Below, piece after piece: positions 12,001 to 24,700 of a DNA stretch of 64,000 nt. Position 1 is the first letter of the stretch, and the number at the start of each line of letters is the position of its first letter. Source of the DNA: Tanytarsus gracilentus (lineage: Eukaryota; Arthropoda; Insecta; Diptera; Chironomidae); contig JAXRKN010000040.1 in the NCBI GenBank assembly GCA_038502055.1, forward strand, positions 186,001 through 250,000, written 5' to 3'. The translations under genes were made by a program, and so were the position numbers. A model generated the notes under the pieces. That model had not been told where the DNA came from and ran no database searches. It worked only from the letters and a program-made list of their open reading frames with translations.

Positions 12001-14596
12001 AATCACTACTGAAAATACATTAAAAAAAAATCGTTCTGATAAGTGTGATTGACTCAATCGCATAGACGCCAGCGCTAAGATTTTTATTACTTTTTTCGAT
12101 CGTAAAAAAATGTTTTGAAAATAATGAAATCAAAATTTAATTCAATTAGACGCCGCGGGCAGCGAGTACAGCTCATTATCAGCATTCAATGATAGTTGTC
12201 ACTATGTATATTGTCAACTTCCTATCGCACTTCTATTTTGCATCTTAATGCAGATCAATCGAACATTAAATCATTAATCGAGAACTTTTTCTCTCTTGGA
12301 AAAATTCGTGCGCACATTTGTGAGCTGACTTTTTTTAAATTGAGTAAAAATTGCTCTTTTGTGTACTTATTAATGTTGAATCTTTCTCAGAAGTACATTG
12401 TAGCCATTATAATTTGTGTCGTATGTTTTTCCTTGGATGTGCTCGCAAAATTATGCAATTTAAAAATTGAGTTGAGGTTGAACATTAGAATATTTTAAAG
12501 GATAACGCAAATTTATTTAATTGTATTAAGTTAAATTTATTAATTTTAAATTTTTCCATGTATTTTACAGTAATACAATGAAATTTAATTTATTAAATTA
12601 ATTTTAATAATGTTCAATGACATCAAATAAAAAATGGACAAATTACTCAATAAACTTTAATTTTAAATTATTTTCAAGAAGAAAAAAATCAGTCAAGTAA
12701 TAGCAGAAATTATCAGTTTTTTGCTTCTTTCACATAACTTTAATCAATTAAGCTCTGCCATCTTTTTTTCCTCCCCATTTAACCTGTGATTTAATAAGAA
12801 AGAAAAAATATAAATTCTAATCAAAACACGCAATATAATTGACAAATGAAAAATACATGAATTATCGCCCAGTCGTTAAAAACCATATAAAATGTCAATT
12901 ATTTTATTATTCTGAGGCGCCAGTCATCACATTGAATAATATCAACAAGAATCGTTAATTAATTTTTTCCTCTCTGCTTCATTTTACGATTTTAATATGC
13001 CATCACTTTATTTTACTGCACACATCTCTTTTTAATATAAATATCAATGAAAGACTTTCATCGCATGTATAAATCACTCGACGCATGCAGTACGTAATAT
13101 TTTCATTCATATGACTCAATTTTTCATGAAAGAATTTTAGCGCGCGCCACACTGCAATGAACAATGAAAATTCCTTCATGAAACTTTTTGATATGGTCGT
13201 TGAAAGATGAAAATGCGTGCTCTCTCTCGTCTCCCGATGATGACGATGAAAATAATTCCTCGCATCATTGACGTTCTATCACACATCAACTTTATGTTCA
13301 CTATCCGATGATATGCTTCAATATTAAACTTTCAACTTCCTTATTGGCATCGCTTTAGTCGAGCTGCAAGTCAGCAATTGTGCAGCATTTAATTGAACTT
13401 AATTAATTTATGAACTGATGCAATGCAATGTAGTGAAAGTGAAGATGTAATATTGAAAATTCTGAGTTCAAGTGCTTTGAATTTGTTAATTGGGTTAAAA
13501 TTAATAAATTATTAAATCATTTACTCGAAACGTGGTCAGCTCGAGTTTTATGGAAATTCCATAAAAGAATTTAAAATTTTGTAAAATAAGCTGATGAAAG
13601 TGATAAGATTTAAAAATACATTTTCCAGGAAAAATATTTAAATTTTTATTAATAATTAATTCAAACTTCTGTTTTGAATAATTTTCATATTTTTAATAAT
13701 CCACAAATTTTATTCTAGATGCCTAAAATTTATGAATTTAAAAACTGATAAAAATTGATTTACAAAATTTAAAAATTAAAGGTTGAAGAATTAAAATTAA
13801 ACGATTAATTTCAATTTGTAAAAAAAATGAGATCTTTTAGATTGGTCCAACGACCGCACGCAAAAAAAATACGTGGAAAAAACTTTTTTTTTATTATAAA
13901 TTTGATAATCGCATCATCATACATAAATATATTTTTCATCTTCCGAGAGTAACTCTTGAGTCGGAGACACTGTCGTAGTGAATTTAATAAAATCTAATAA
14001 ATTATATTTTATTTTGCTGACGTCGCAACGAATTTGAAAATTTACTTTTGCGCTTGATTATGCTATTAGAGAGGGCTTCCCTAAAAAAACAACATGTACA
14101 TTAGAAGCACGCGCTTTATCAGCGATGATCTTACGATACGAGACTTTATGTGTTTTGTTGATGATGAAACTCTCACTCGTGATAGAATGTTGATCTTTTG
14201 ACACTTTTTAAAGAGAATTATCATCATCATATTGTGTTGCATGTCACGACGTCACTTGGAGTTCTCGAATGCACATTTTTCATTCACTTACCTCAAATTG
14301 TTATGGTTCAAGCGTAAATTCTTTATGTTCATATTCATTTCCGCAAAGTGGCGTCTCTCGAAGTCAATCATTTGTGAGTGCGTTATCTTGAGCCATATTT
14401 GTAAGTCCGGCGTAAATTTGTCTTGTAGCACATCAACAACGTGATTAAATGACTCCATTTTCTCACAAGTGACACTTATCGTATTGGCGAACATTTGATG
14501 GGGCGAACAAGTGCATGGCGAGATTTCACGACGCACTGCACAATGTAGACTCGCACTAGCCGTGAACGAGAATATTGTATAGAGTAATGTGGCCAT
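9019..14596 (-). CDS. secreted leucine-rich-repeat protein with LRRNT and LRRCT caps
   Basis: Four exons, 14596-14292, 11138-10118, 10051-9853 and 9794-9019, all GT-AG and in frame, encode 766 residues. The chosen start MATLLYTIFSF begins a signal peptide; an upstream in-frame ATG at 14623 would add nine residues. A cysteine-rich N-cap follows (SPCTCSPH, then VTCEKM). About 14 leucine-rich repeats of 22-25 residues run to about residue 500 (LRHMDLSFNRIEKL, LEILDISNNRLKSL). A C-cap carries VLCDENLPQM and AHCIVP. The last 230 residues are low-complexity, acidic and Ser/Thr-rich. No transmembrane helix or hydrophobic GPI-signal tail is seen, so I infer secretion rather than surface anchoring. 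It resembles insect extracellular LRR proteins of the chaoptin/slit style, but I cannot name the ortholog. Intron 1 is 3.15 kb. Confidence 0.88.
11139..14291 (-). other. intron 1 of the LRR gene
   Basis: A 3.15-kb intron between the signal-peptide/N-cap exon and the repeat exon. It is AT-rich, with several TATAAA and ATTAAT runs. A 100-codon plus-strand frame at 12196-12498 has no domain or neighbouring splice structure and was not accepted. Confidence 0.75.
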
Positions 14597-17500
14597 TTTT
14601 GGTAAATTTCTTAACTTTATCACTTTGAATAAAATTTTGCAGTCAATTTTTTTAAACTTTTTTTTTAATTAACTTTTTAGCTCACGTTGTTATCATTTTA
14701 ATATTTTTTTTCTTCGAAATTTACAATCACCAAAAAATTTCAAATTTTGGGCTTTTTTAAAGATTGTTTTAAAATTTATTTCAATTTCCTCAAATATTTT
14801 TGATGCCACTCAAAACTGGATTTTATGAGAAAATATCACTTCACTCCGTTCGAGAATGAAAATTTCCCATTCACACTTTTTTTAGCGTATAAATATATAT
14901 TTATAAATTCATTCACTTTTTTGATAATTTTTCGTGAATGAACAGCCTATAAGCAGCATACGCGGAAAGTCAAGTGTTTTTACTTTCAGAATTCAACTTC
15001 GATAGCTTTAGAAAAGTGAGAGGGTCAACGAGTAAAAAATAATATTTTATGATGAGTGAAAAAAAATCACAAACTGATCGCGTTCCTTATTTTTTTGCGA
15101 GATGCGTCTTCACAAGACCAAGTTCACTACGAGAATGACTGAATGTTATCTCTCGAATGCCGAGTATAAGGGGAAAAAAGTATTTTGTGAATGCGGAGAA
15201 TATTTTTCTTTTCTGCTTTTGTAAGAAATGTGAGTGTGACTCTCTGTAGTCGCTCGGTGAGTAGCTCGAGAGTGAGCAAATGACACAAGAAATTAAAATA
15301 TGAAAGAAGAAGAGGCGAAAAGGAAAAAATAAAGGGAGGAAAGAGATTTTGTTTTGACAGACACTTCTTTTACATTGTATCGAAATGATGATAATAACTT
15401 TTCAGTCCGAGTGAGAGAGAGAGAAAAAATATTTTTAAAATTCCTTTTACGGCTTTCATTGCACACAGCTGAAGAAATTTTCTATAAAATGGCGTCCGCA
15501 AGTGCATTTTGAGTTATGCGTTATTTTGTGCACTGTCACAACCATTCATTTTGTGAATAAAATGTGAGACACGCAAAGTGGCGCCTCGATGTAAATTATA
15601 GCACTCAGAATATTATTTTAATAAAGGTGGAAAACCTGATCTCCTTCGTGATTTGTCTTGAGCCACAAATATGTGAAAACGATATCATTTTTATAATCGC
15701 TTAAGTCTCTGATTCTAATTTGCGATTTAATCTTTTGTGTAAAAAAATTGTTTGTTTTTAGAGAAGAATATTATCCATGAATTCCAAAAAATTCATCGAA
15801 AAAGGCCAGTGATAACGGCAAAATTATTAAAAGCCGAATTTGTGGGGGTGTTTTGAGAGACAGCACGACGAAGAAAATGAGCGAAATATTTCCATTAACA
15901 GCTGTCTCAATTAATTGCACCACAAGAGGATAATTTATTGACTTATTTATATGATGACGATGGTAATGATCTGTTTTTCCATGGCGAAAGTCTTTTCATA
16001 TAAATAGAAAGGCATTCCCATATTCGCATTCGTATTTTTAGATCGTTTTCGCCATTAATATTATTTTTCCTCGTTTATTAAAAAACAAAAATATTTTCAC
16101 ACAAGACAGAATGGCGATACAAAAATAGAGTTTGTCATGCTGCGATATTATTAAAAACGTGATAGATTGACTTTGTTCTTGTTCTAGTTAGGGAAAAATG
16201 ATTCTTTAATTGGATTAGGTGTGAACGATACCGTGTGAAGGAAAAATTAGGTTACACACCTTCGGATTTTCTGCAGCGAAATTTTTTTTAAAAATTATAA
16301 ATAAACAAATTAATTGCGGCCTTTCAAAATGCTTAAATTTATGTTTGTAAACTTTTTTTTCTCTCTTAACAAATCACTTTTTCAAAGCCTCCTCACATGT
16401 GTCCCTTCGAATATTTTCCCACATTTTTTTACATCACGCACGATTTTCTTTGAAAGAAATGAAAAATTGAGATGGTTGTAAAAATTTCATCGTACTTAAT
16501 AAACTGTCAACAAACGAGACAGTGATATAGCGATTTTTCATTTCCAGCTGATGATGGTGCTCGATGTCGCCATGAGGAGGAATTTAAAATATTTCTCTTG
16601 CTAGTTTTGCGTTGGCGTACGAAGGTATTTTTGATCACGTTAGTTGCTAAAATTAAATTCATGATGGCATGAAAACGTTGATGATGTGTGCTGACCACAT
16701 GTTGACGATCAATACATATATTTTACTAAAATTTGAGGACACTCATTAAGGATTAAAGTCAAACGATGTTTTCATAGGAGCGACACAAACTTCCTCTAGG
16801 ATTTGCATTTTTAAAATAATTTTTTTTGCAGGTAGTGAGAAAAATATCATGTGAATTCACTCACGATGCCTTCATGTCTAATATAACGATTTCGAGCACT
16901 TCCAAGTCACATTGAAAATATCAAGAGATGTTCTTGAATCATCTCAAATTTCTCCCATGGAGTGGAAAATAAACAAAATCATTAATCCACATCACATGAT
17001 GATGATTAAATTGATTTTTACCACATTTTTCATCTCAAAGTGCATTTTCCTGCTGTTTTTTATCGTTCACGAGAAAAGTATAACTGAAATTATGAAGGAA
17101 ATGTCAAAATTTATTTTCTCTCGATGGAATTTTCGCAAAAAAGTTTTTTTTTCTACACCAAGTTCATGGTCACGAGAATTCCTCAAAAAAAATGTGAATG
17201 AACTGAAAGATTCCACTTAGATGAATGATTTTTTAATGCCAATTTCCAAGTGGATTTTTTTTAATGTAAAAAAAGAGGCGAAAGTATGCGAAAAATTTTA
17301 ATTGCTCGATAAAGAATTTTCATCCGACAGCGCAACGTGAAAATTGAAAAGTCCTTAATATTGTTCTCGCGCGCACTATAGAAAATACCTGAAAGCTGAA
17401 TGGCAAATTGAGAAGAAAATAAATTTATTGTCGTCATTAAGGAGCGTGGCGTGACATGATTTGTGGAGAGAGAAACAAAGGAATTCATAATGGGTGATAA

Positions 17501-18461
17501 ATGTGAACCTTGGTGGCGCCACACAAGGGGAGCGAATATCCTTATTGAAAATTAACCATACCCTGGATTACCGTCAACAAAAATGACAATGGCACACAAA
17601 ATTTATCGTTGTCGAAATAAATTTCATCAAAGTGTCTAATTTGTTCTTTCTCTCTCTCGCTCCTTAAGTTCGAGCCGTGACTGAGAATTTATAAACACAC
17701 AAAAATCCGATCGTTAACAAGATGATATCATATGCTTAATGGTTAATGGCTTGCTACTGGTTTTTTCAACTCTCGTCCGAGACAAATTCGCTTATCAAAT
17801 TTTTACGATCTACAATATGTGTGTTTTCTCTCGCGCCGTCTCATTTTCAAAATGTTTAATTAATTCAAAATTTGTTTTAATGGCTCTGCAGTCTCCAACA
17901 ATATCCGAAATACTCTCATTCGATTTTAATATCGCTCAATCGCGGCCAATCACAAGAAAGTGATCGACATATATGCAGATATAAATGTTGGAATTAATTA
18001 TTCTTATTGAAATTCGATAGCTTTGTCATTTCTTTCTGTTCGTATATATTTTTTTTGTTGCTGGAAATGGCGCCTGACTCAAACGTTTAAACGTGTAAGC
18101 TGATCATAAATTAATTCCAAATGCAACACATATTGAAAGGATATTCTTTACAAGTTGTGACAGAGCTGCGATAAAATCTGGGGATGGCAACAAAAAGTGA
18201 AACATTATTATATTTTTTTAAATTACTTTATCAGTTTTTATTTCTATTTTCACTGACAATAATCTAGAATATTTAAAATTATATGATTTTCTTCCAGATT
18301 TTAAGCTACTAACCAAAGTAAAGTTTTTCAAAATTTCAATTCATTAAATTTTTCAATATCGTTTAAAAATTAGCCTTCTCACAAATTGCTTTCTTTTCGC
18401 TTCGTACCAAAAATAAGAAAAAATAACATATATATTTATAGCGAATAATCATTAAGGAGCT
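14597..18461. other. intergenic region upstream of the LRR gene
   Basis: About 3.9 kb between the LRR start and the BAG6 stop, both on the minus strand. It should contain LRR promoter elements near its left edge and the BAG6 3' UTR at its right edge. AT-rich TATAAATATATATTTATAAA occurs near 14888. No coding exon was recognised. Confidence 0.6.
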
Positions 18462-21400
18462 TTATTTGAAATATTTTGATGTGTTTGGATGCTTTTCGGC
18501 GTCAAAATCGGGATCGCTCTTAACACGTTGACTCAAGTGTGTCTTCATTTCGTCACGATAGGCATTTTGAATTGACGAATCATTTGAAATTGATGCTACA
18601 ACTTCTTCAATCGCTGGAGCGGAGCTAGAGGATGTGCCTTGAGATGAAGATGCTGCTGATTTACTCGATGCTTGAACTGCATTTTTGACGTCTTCGGAAA
18701 TCATTTGTTGAACGTTTGTCGATGATTTCTTGCTCATGAGGACTTTTCGTCGTTTCGATGACATTCCGTTGATGTAGGCATCAGAGTATGGTGGTTGAGG
18801 ACTCTGTGAGGGGAAATATTATATTAAGATGTTACTTTTTAAATTTTTAACACTTTTACCTGACGACGTTGACGCGCAATGTCTCGAGTTATGATTGGTA
18901 ACCAACTTGATGGAAACTGTGCATGCCACGGCTCTGAGCGCTCAATAGTCGGTAGAGGATCACTAAGTAAGTCTTCAGCTTGAATATTACGTTCATCTTC
19001 TACGTTCATGGGCGAATCTGATGCTTCTTCGTCCACGTCCATCAACTCATCGAGTGACTGTGATATTTTTTTATAATTATAAATTTTTAAAACAAACAAT
19101 TAAACTAACCTCATCTGGAGCTGGTCGCTTGATTATTAGAAACTCTTGAATTTCAGACAAATCATAGCTACGACGTTCAATCAAATATGTTTGGATTACG
19201 TAGGCGGGGAATTTACCTTTAATGTAATTAACTTATATTAATTGAACTAACTTTCAAGTACTAATTTCAAACTTACTCAAATTTCCGCGAGCAACGCCAC
19301 CGGTCATGACGACATTGAGGACATCATTCAAATACTTCTCGGTATCTCGAACGCCGATACACTTGACAAGTATCATGTAGACATTCTCGCTGAAATTAAT
19401 CAATTCTCGCTCAATTCGAGTGCCAAATTCAGTGCTCTCGTCCTCGACAATCAGACGAATGATGAGTGGCAATGACTTTGTGATTAAATTCTCAATTGAT
19501 TTGCGGATATCATAGTCAGGATGTAGAAATCCTGAGAGCTGCTCTAGGTAACTGTCAAGTTCAGTTAGAATATCGCGAATAGCCATTGTAATGCTAGTTT
19601 CATTGATTTCAGTGTGTCCATTGAAGTAGGTTTGAATTAGAAAATTTCTCAATGCATCTCGTTGCGCATTAAAGAAGCTCGGTGCAAGACTATCTAGATC
19701 ACGAAGATTAAATTGAATGCCAAACATATCAAAGCGATGATTCAACTCCTCATCGTGATGATGAACTCCTGAGAAGTGGCCATTGCGATTTGAGGCCGCT
19801 GTTGATTGAGATGTCTGTTGTTGTCGGCTGAGAGGTGTCGGAATATGAAGTGTAGCTGAAACGGTAGGTCGCATTGAATTACGATCCAATGAAACGGTTC
19901 GACGTTGTGGCCTAACATAAACGGACGTTTGAGTCTGTTGATTTTGCTGTGGCTGCTGTTGCTGCAATTGTTCATTATTTTCGCGAATGTGATGACTGTT
20001 GCATGGTAAAAATCTGACAATAAAAAGACATAACCGTTTTAGGAGATTTAAAATGAGGTGTGAAAGGGACAAAAAATAAGAGAGCGATTCCTCTCATTTT
20101 AATCTTGCTTGCACCATAAAGTCCCCAATAAACGTGTTCAAATTTAATTGTGAAAAAATGGGACTAGGCTGTATTATCTGTACGGAAGACTTTGTTTCTT
20201 CATCGGAAAATGAGGAAAAGTATCCGATGTGTATCAAGACGTGTGGTCATGTAAGTCAGTAAGCCGTGAGTTTTTGTGAAAATCTAATCTGTATAATTTT
20301 TCAGGTCTTTCATAAATCATGTCTCAATATTTGGTTGTGTGAGTTCATTAAATAATTTTCTAGAATTATTCTTTTAACAACTCAATTTAACTAGCTAAAT
20401 CGACTTCGTGCCCGATTTGCAGATGCACAACACTTAATTCGCCCAGCTACATCACTAAACTTCATTTTCAAAATCTCTCCTTGGATAACTCGAATATCCT
20501 CGGATTGTTAGATGAAACGGGCAAGCAAAAATGATTTTTAACCTCAATCAGCAAATTAATATTTGATATCACAGATAAACTTCGTGACGAGTTAAAGCAA
20601 AAGGATGAAATTATCGCGAAGAAAGATAAGAAGATTATGGACATGGCTAAAAGTTTTGCAAAGCTCAGTAGTACGTTCTCTGCGGTGAAGCAAGATTTTA
20701 AAGAGGATCGTTCGGAAGCTAGCGTTTCGTCTTCAACAGGAGCATCGAATAGCAATGACTCGATGTCTGTTTCAGCAGCGTTGAGACCTAGAACAACTGT
20801 TCGTTTGGTTTCTACTCGAGCAATTCAAGGAAGAGCACCAATGCCTTCGAGTTCTCTTGAGCAAGCTGTTAGACGTGCTCGAGTTGCCGCCGCAACAAGT
20901 AAGACATAAAATTAGCCTCTAAATCAATCTTTACAATTAAATATTTTAAAGACGCAAGAACAATGGCTATAGCTGCTGCGCGTGGTCGATCTGCTTCAAG
21001 CGGTGCTTTGCAACGAGCTCATGTTTAAATTTTAAATATTTTCCCTTTAATAATTGTTTTTTTTCTAATATTTTGTCAATTTTTTTCTCTCGAATATATA
21101 ATAAAAATCTTTACATTGTTGATTAATTTCTAAAAATATATAATTAAGTTTTACTCACCTATCGAACGATGACAGAATATTAGCCGGAAGAGGTCTGAAG
21201 TTGCGAATCGATGTCGGAGGAAGAGTCGTTGACGTCAAAATAGGGCGGCTTGTTGAGCGTGTTTGAGTCGATGTTGTTGGCAAAGTGTTGCTATTAACAC
21301 GTGCTTGCGTAGTTTCAGCCGAATTTTCCGCATTTTCACTGGGACTTGAAGATGGACTGCTTGTACCACTTCCGGACGACGTTGTTGTTGGTGGCACGGC

Positions 21401-24191
21401 AACCGAAATGTTTGCATTAATAATGTGAACTTCTGCGTTTGGTTGCGTGGCCGATGACACGAGTGATTGAATAAGATTACGATAGCGTTCGTTGCGAGCT
21501 TGATTTCCGTTGCTGCCAGCGCCGCCACCTTTTATTACACGTTTAATAAAAAAGAAATATTATTTATATCATGTTTCCATTAATCGAATTCTAATTCTAG
21601 AGATGAAAATTTTGCGTTTCAGTAAAACCAAAACTTACGATGAATACTTTTTTACACCCAGCTGTGTGTTTTTGTGCAAAAATTAAATATATTCTAATGT
21701 GATTGAAGCCAAAAAAATCAAGCGTGAAATGTTTTTTTTTCGCGATAAAAAATTAATAATTAGTAAAGAAAGCTAAAAAGATGATTTTTTTTAAATTGTA
21801 ATTCTGCCCGTATAATGTCTTTTGTGGCATCATACAAAATGTTCTTTGTGTTGTTAAAAAAAATAATGGGGAAATAGAGAGAAAAAATAGATTTTTGTGA
21901 CATACTGATATAAAATTCGGGACTGTCATCGCCAGCATCATCATCGAAATCTAAACGAAAATGTGATATTTTTTCGTGAGAGAGTGATGGCGGCACATTT
22001 TTGACAAAATATATATGAAGGGAGAAAAATTGGAAAGAAAATGGTTAAAATTTAAAAATTATTGGTAAATTTTCGAAATATTCTCCATTTCGTCAATTTA
22101 ATAATTAATCCTTTTTTAAAAAAAAACCTAACGGGTTTTCGCGAAAATTTTCATCGAACTTGAATTTTCACTACTTTAATCGTCACAGTTAGAAACAGAG
22201 AGAATTTTCTGTGTACTTGTCGATTTTAAAAGGCAGAGCTAACCTGATGAGCGTCGAAAGATCACTCTGCGAGATCGATTCATCGGAATTGGAACAAACA
22301 GCTGGGAAATTCTTGAGCTTCTTGAAAACTGACCTTGCTGTTGATTCGGTGCATTTGGGGTGCCTCCGGAACCAGTTGAAGTGGTTGTATTTGTTGTGTT
22401 TGTATTAGTCTGATTGTTATTCGCTGATGGAGCCGTGTCGGTTTGTTGCTGCTGCTGCTGCTGCTGAGCTGAAGGCCTCTGAGCAAACATTGACATAAGA
22501 GTTGATGCTAGACTTTCTGCAATAATTTCAATTTGTCAAAAAACTTTTACAATCTTTCTCTTTTAACTTACCATTAGTTATGTTCATGCCAAGAGGATCG
22601 TTGCCACCATTGGCATTATTTTGATTACCTTGATTCCCGGCCGCATTTGCATTATTATTGTTGTTATTATTATTGTTGCCGTACGCAGCTGCAGATGCTC
22701 TCGCCAAAATAGGACCAATATTGATGCTCTGCGAAAGTAAAAGTTAATAAATTATTGTCAATTCCTAAATTTAAATTTACCCCAACACCGACTTGAGGCA
22801 TTCCTGAGCTAACGAAAGCAGATTGTTCGACTAAAATTGGTCGACAGCATAAGTGACGCGGTGACTGAAGATTCATATCAAGCATCAAATCAGAAATGGC
22901 ATGTTGAGCGTGTGACATGTAATGCAGGGCCTCAGAGACACGATCGAAAATTCTCTGAGCATTGTCTCGTGCCTCGTTTGAATCGGCAAAAGAGGGATCG
23001 TCTTGAAGGAGGTCATAGTACTGTTGTATAAACGGATCTAGACGACGCTGAACTGATTGCATTTGACCGACAACTTCTGCAAGAGTTTGAGTGCTTGTCG
23101 TTTGATTTCGACGGCTTCCTCCAGCTGACGGCGGTGCTGTTGCAGTGTTATTTTCGGCTGAATTATTTGATTCACTCGACGGCGCAGCAGATGTTATATT
23201 TGAAATTGTAATTTCAGGCTGCATAGGCATAGGCTCGGCAGGCTGCTGCTGTTGTTGTTGAGTTGAAGGAGAGTTTGGTTCCGAGCTCGGTGAATCAATG
23301 ATATTTGGCGGAAATTCAATAGTAATTGATGAAGATGTGGTTGTAGTAGATGGACCAGAATTTACGGGATCATTGTGTTGAACGGTAATGTTGTTGATGC
23401 CATTTTGACGAAATGCAGCACTAACAGCGCCTTGAAATGCTTGCACAATATTTTGTACATCTTGCTGTGGAAGATCTACATCAGTCATGGCTGAAATGCC
23501 AACTTCGAGCACTGTCGATTCCATGGTTTGTTGCGAAAGTAAATCCATGTTCTGATTGTTCAATCCGTTTTCGGGGTTTTCGAGGTAGGCAGCAATATTG
23601 TTGGCGCATTGAAGCATGTGACGAGCGACCGTAATTCGATTGCCGCAGAGAGTTGATGATGGATTTAAGGATGTCGTTGTGTGAGGAGGACCAACGATAT
23701 TTCCAGACATGGGCAATGACACTGGGACGGGAATCGAGAAGCTCCCCATAACTAAATTTTCAAAATCCGGCAAATTTGCATGAAATCTTGATCTTCGTGC
23801 GTCCGATGCTGTGTCAGAAGTTGCCGTGTTAGATCCAGTAGAATTAGATCCAGGCGGTGGCCGCTGAACCAAATGCAAACATTTTCCATTGACGTCTACA
23901 AAAATTTTATAAATTTCATTGAAAATTTCTCAATTTTATGCACTCACCATATTCCTTTAGTGGCTTTTCGTCATTCAAAACTCGACCACAGTAAATAAGT
24001 CGCTGTAGTTCCGCTGTAATCTCTACTTTATCAGCAATATGTTCTTTAAACTCCTTTACAGTCATCTAAATAAAAATAAGTTGGTCAGAATGAGAAAAAA
24101 TCTAAACTTATTGACCACTTACATCTTCCTCAACTGCGAATTCATGATTCCGTGAATCCAGCGTTTTCACTTTGACATTAATTAAGACCAT
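18462..24191 (-). CDS. BAG6: BAG6 (Scythe/BAT3), ubiquitin-like chaperone scaffold
   Basis: Ten constitutive exons: 24191-24123, 24065-23948, 23895-22781, 22728-22572, 22516-22244, 21528-21159, 20013-19277, 19216-19110, 19057-18860 and 18803-18462. They give 1161 residues, or 1176 with a 45-base cassette at 21906-21950. Human BAG6 has about 1130. Residues 1-75 are a ubiquitin-like domain (LQRLIYCGRVLNDEKPLKEY). A long Pro/Gln/Asn/Ser-rich middle follows with poly-Q and poly-N runs. RFLPCNSHHIREN then begins a structured block at about residues 701-985. The C-terminal BAG-like region carries EPWHAQFPSSWLPII and PPYSDAYINGMSSKRRK, the latter with an NLS. In the family BAG6, with UBL4A and GET4, handles tail-anchored and mislocalised proteins. 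The intron 20014-21158 hosts an antisense RING-finger gene. The TAA stop lies within an AATAAA. Confidence 0.95.
20158..21028 (+). CDS. small RING-H2 protein, TRAIP/nopo-like, nested in a BAG6 intron
   Basis: Five exons, 20158-20250, 20305-20338, 20395-20520, 20575-20898 and 20952-21028, encode 217 residues. Intron 3 uses a GC donor (GCAAGC) with a normal CACAG acceptor. The RING is N-terminal: Cys5 and Cys8 (CIIC), Cys29-Gly-His31, His34, Cys37, then Cys47-Pro-Ile-Cys50, a C3H2C3 pattern typical of E3 ligases. A short coiled-coil follows (DELKQKDEIIAKKDKKI), then a Ser/Thr/Arg-rich tail. The order RING, 'LHFQNLSLD'-type linker and coiled-coil resembles TRAIP (Drosophila nopo), but TRAIP is about twice as long. 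I infer a divergent TRAIP-like E3 ligase or paralog. AATAAA at 21100-21105 gives it its own 3' end. It lies wholly inside BAG6 on the other strand. Confidence 0.85.
21100..21105 (+). promoter_or_regulatory. poly(A) signal of the nested RING gene
   Basis: AATAAA lies 72 bases after the TAA stop at 21026-21028 and 54 bases before the edge of the antisense BAG6 exon. The nested transcript can therefore end inside the host intron. Confidence 0.6.
21906..21950 (-). other. BAG6: candidate 45-base cassette exon of BAG6
   Basis: On the minus strand TTTCGTTTAG precedes, and GTATGT follows, a 45-base stretch that is open in the phase required by both neighbouring exons. With the split codons it would add the acidic run DFDDDAGDDSPEFYI. 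Acceptor, donor, length divisible by three and matching phase 1 on both sides make a cassette exon plausible. The gene is also in frame without it, so it may be alternative or constitutive. Confidence 0.6.
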
Positions 24192-24700
24192 TTTGACCAA
24201 ATTTCTCAATTTTTCACCAATTTACAACAACATTCAATTTTTCACTATTTATGCTAAGTATTCCGCCTCTATGTCACTCAATTTGCATAATTAATGAACA
24301 ATTTACTGACTTTTCGATACTTTCTTCCGATATTAATTTTTTTCCCTTCCGATTAATTTAAAAATGGAAACTTTTCATTACACACTATGTATTGTGAAAC
24401 ATTTCACAAGACTATCTAAGCGCAAACTATACTTTGGACACTCGTGATGTATTTAAATGAATTAGTTAAGAGTTTCTATTGCTATTTGACTCCTTAAACG
24501 AACAATTTTCAATTTTCCAAAAAAAAATCTCGACTAAATCTGCTGAAAGTGTAACCTTAACATTCGAAACCTTCATAACTTAAAATTATTTGAATATAAA
24601 AAGTCCGTTAGGTAGAATTGAAAAAATTTAAACTTTATTGATAAACTCTAAAACTTTCAAAAATTACAAAATGACATGTCGATGATCATCGTATTGGAAT
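24192..24700. other. short intergenic gap, CNDP2 3' end and BAG6 5' end
   Basis: About 0.5 kb between the CNDP2 stop and the BAG6 start, both on the minus strand. The part near 24192 should hold the BAG6 5' UTR and promoter. The part near 24640 holds the CNDP2 poly(A) signal. Nothing else was seen. Confidence 0.65.
24634..24639 (-). promoter_or_regulatory. poly(A) signal of CNDP2
   Basis: TTTATT on the plus strand is AATAAA on the minus strand, about 60 bases past the CNDP2 stop codon. Confidence 0.6.

Noticed and set aside
12196..12498. 100-codon plus-strand frame in LRR intron 1
   Set aside because: No recognisable domain, no splice partners and composition like random AT-rich DNA.
22837..23634. 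Plus-strand frames opposite BAG6 exon 3
   Set aside because: Shadows of the real BAG6 exon, which continues the ubiquitin-like domain and is in frame with both neighbours.
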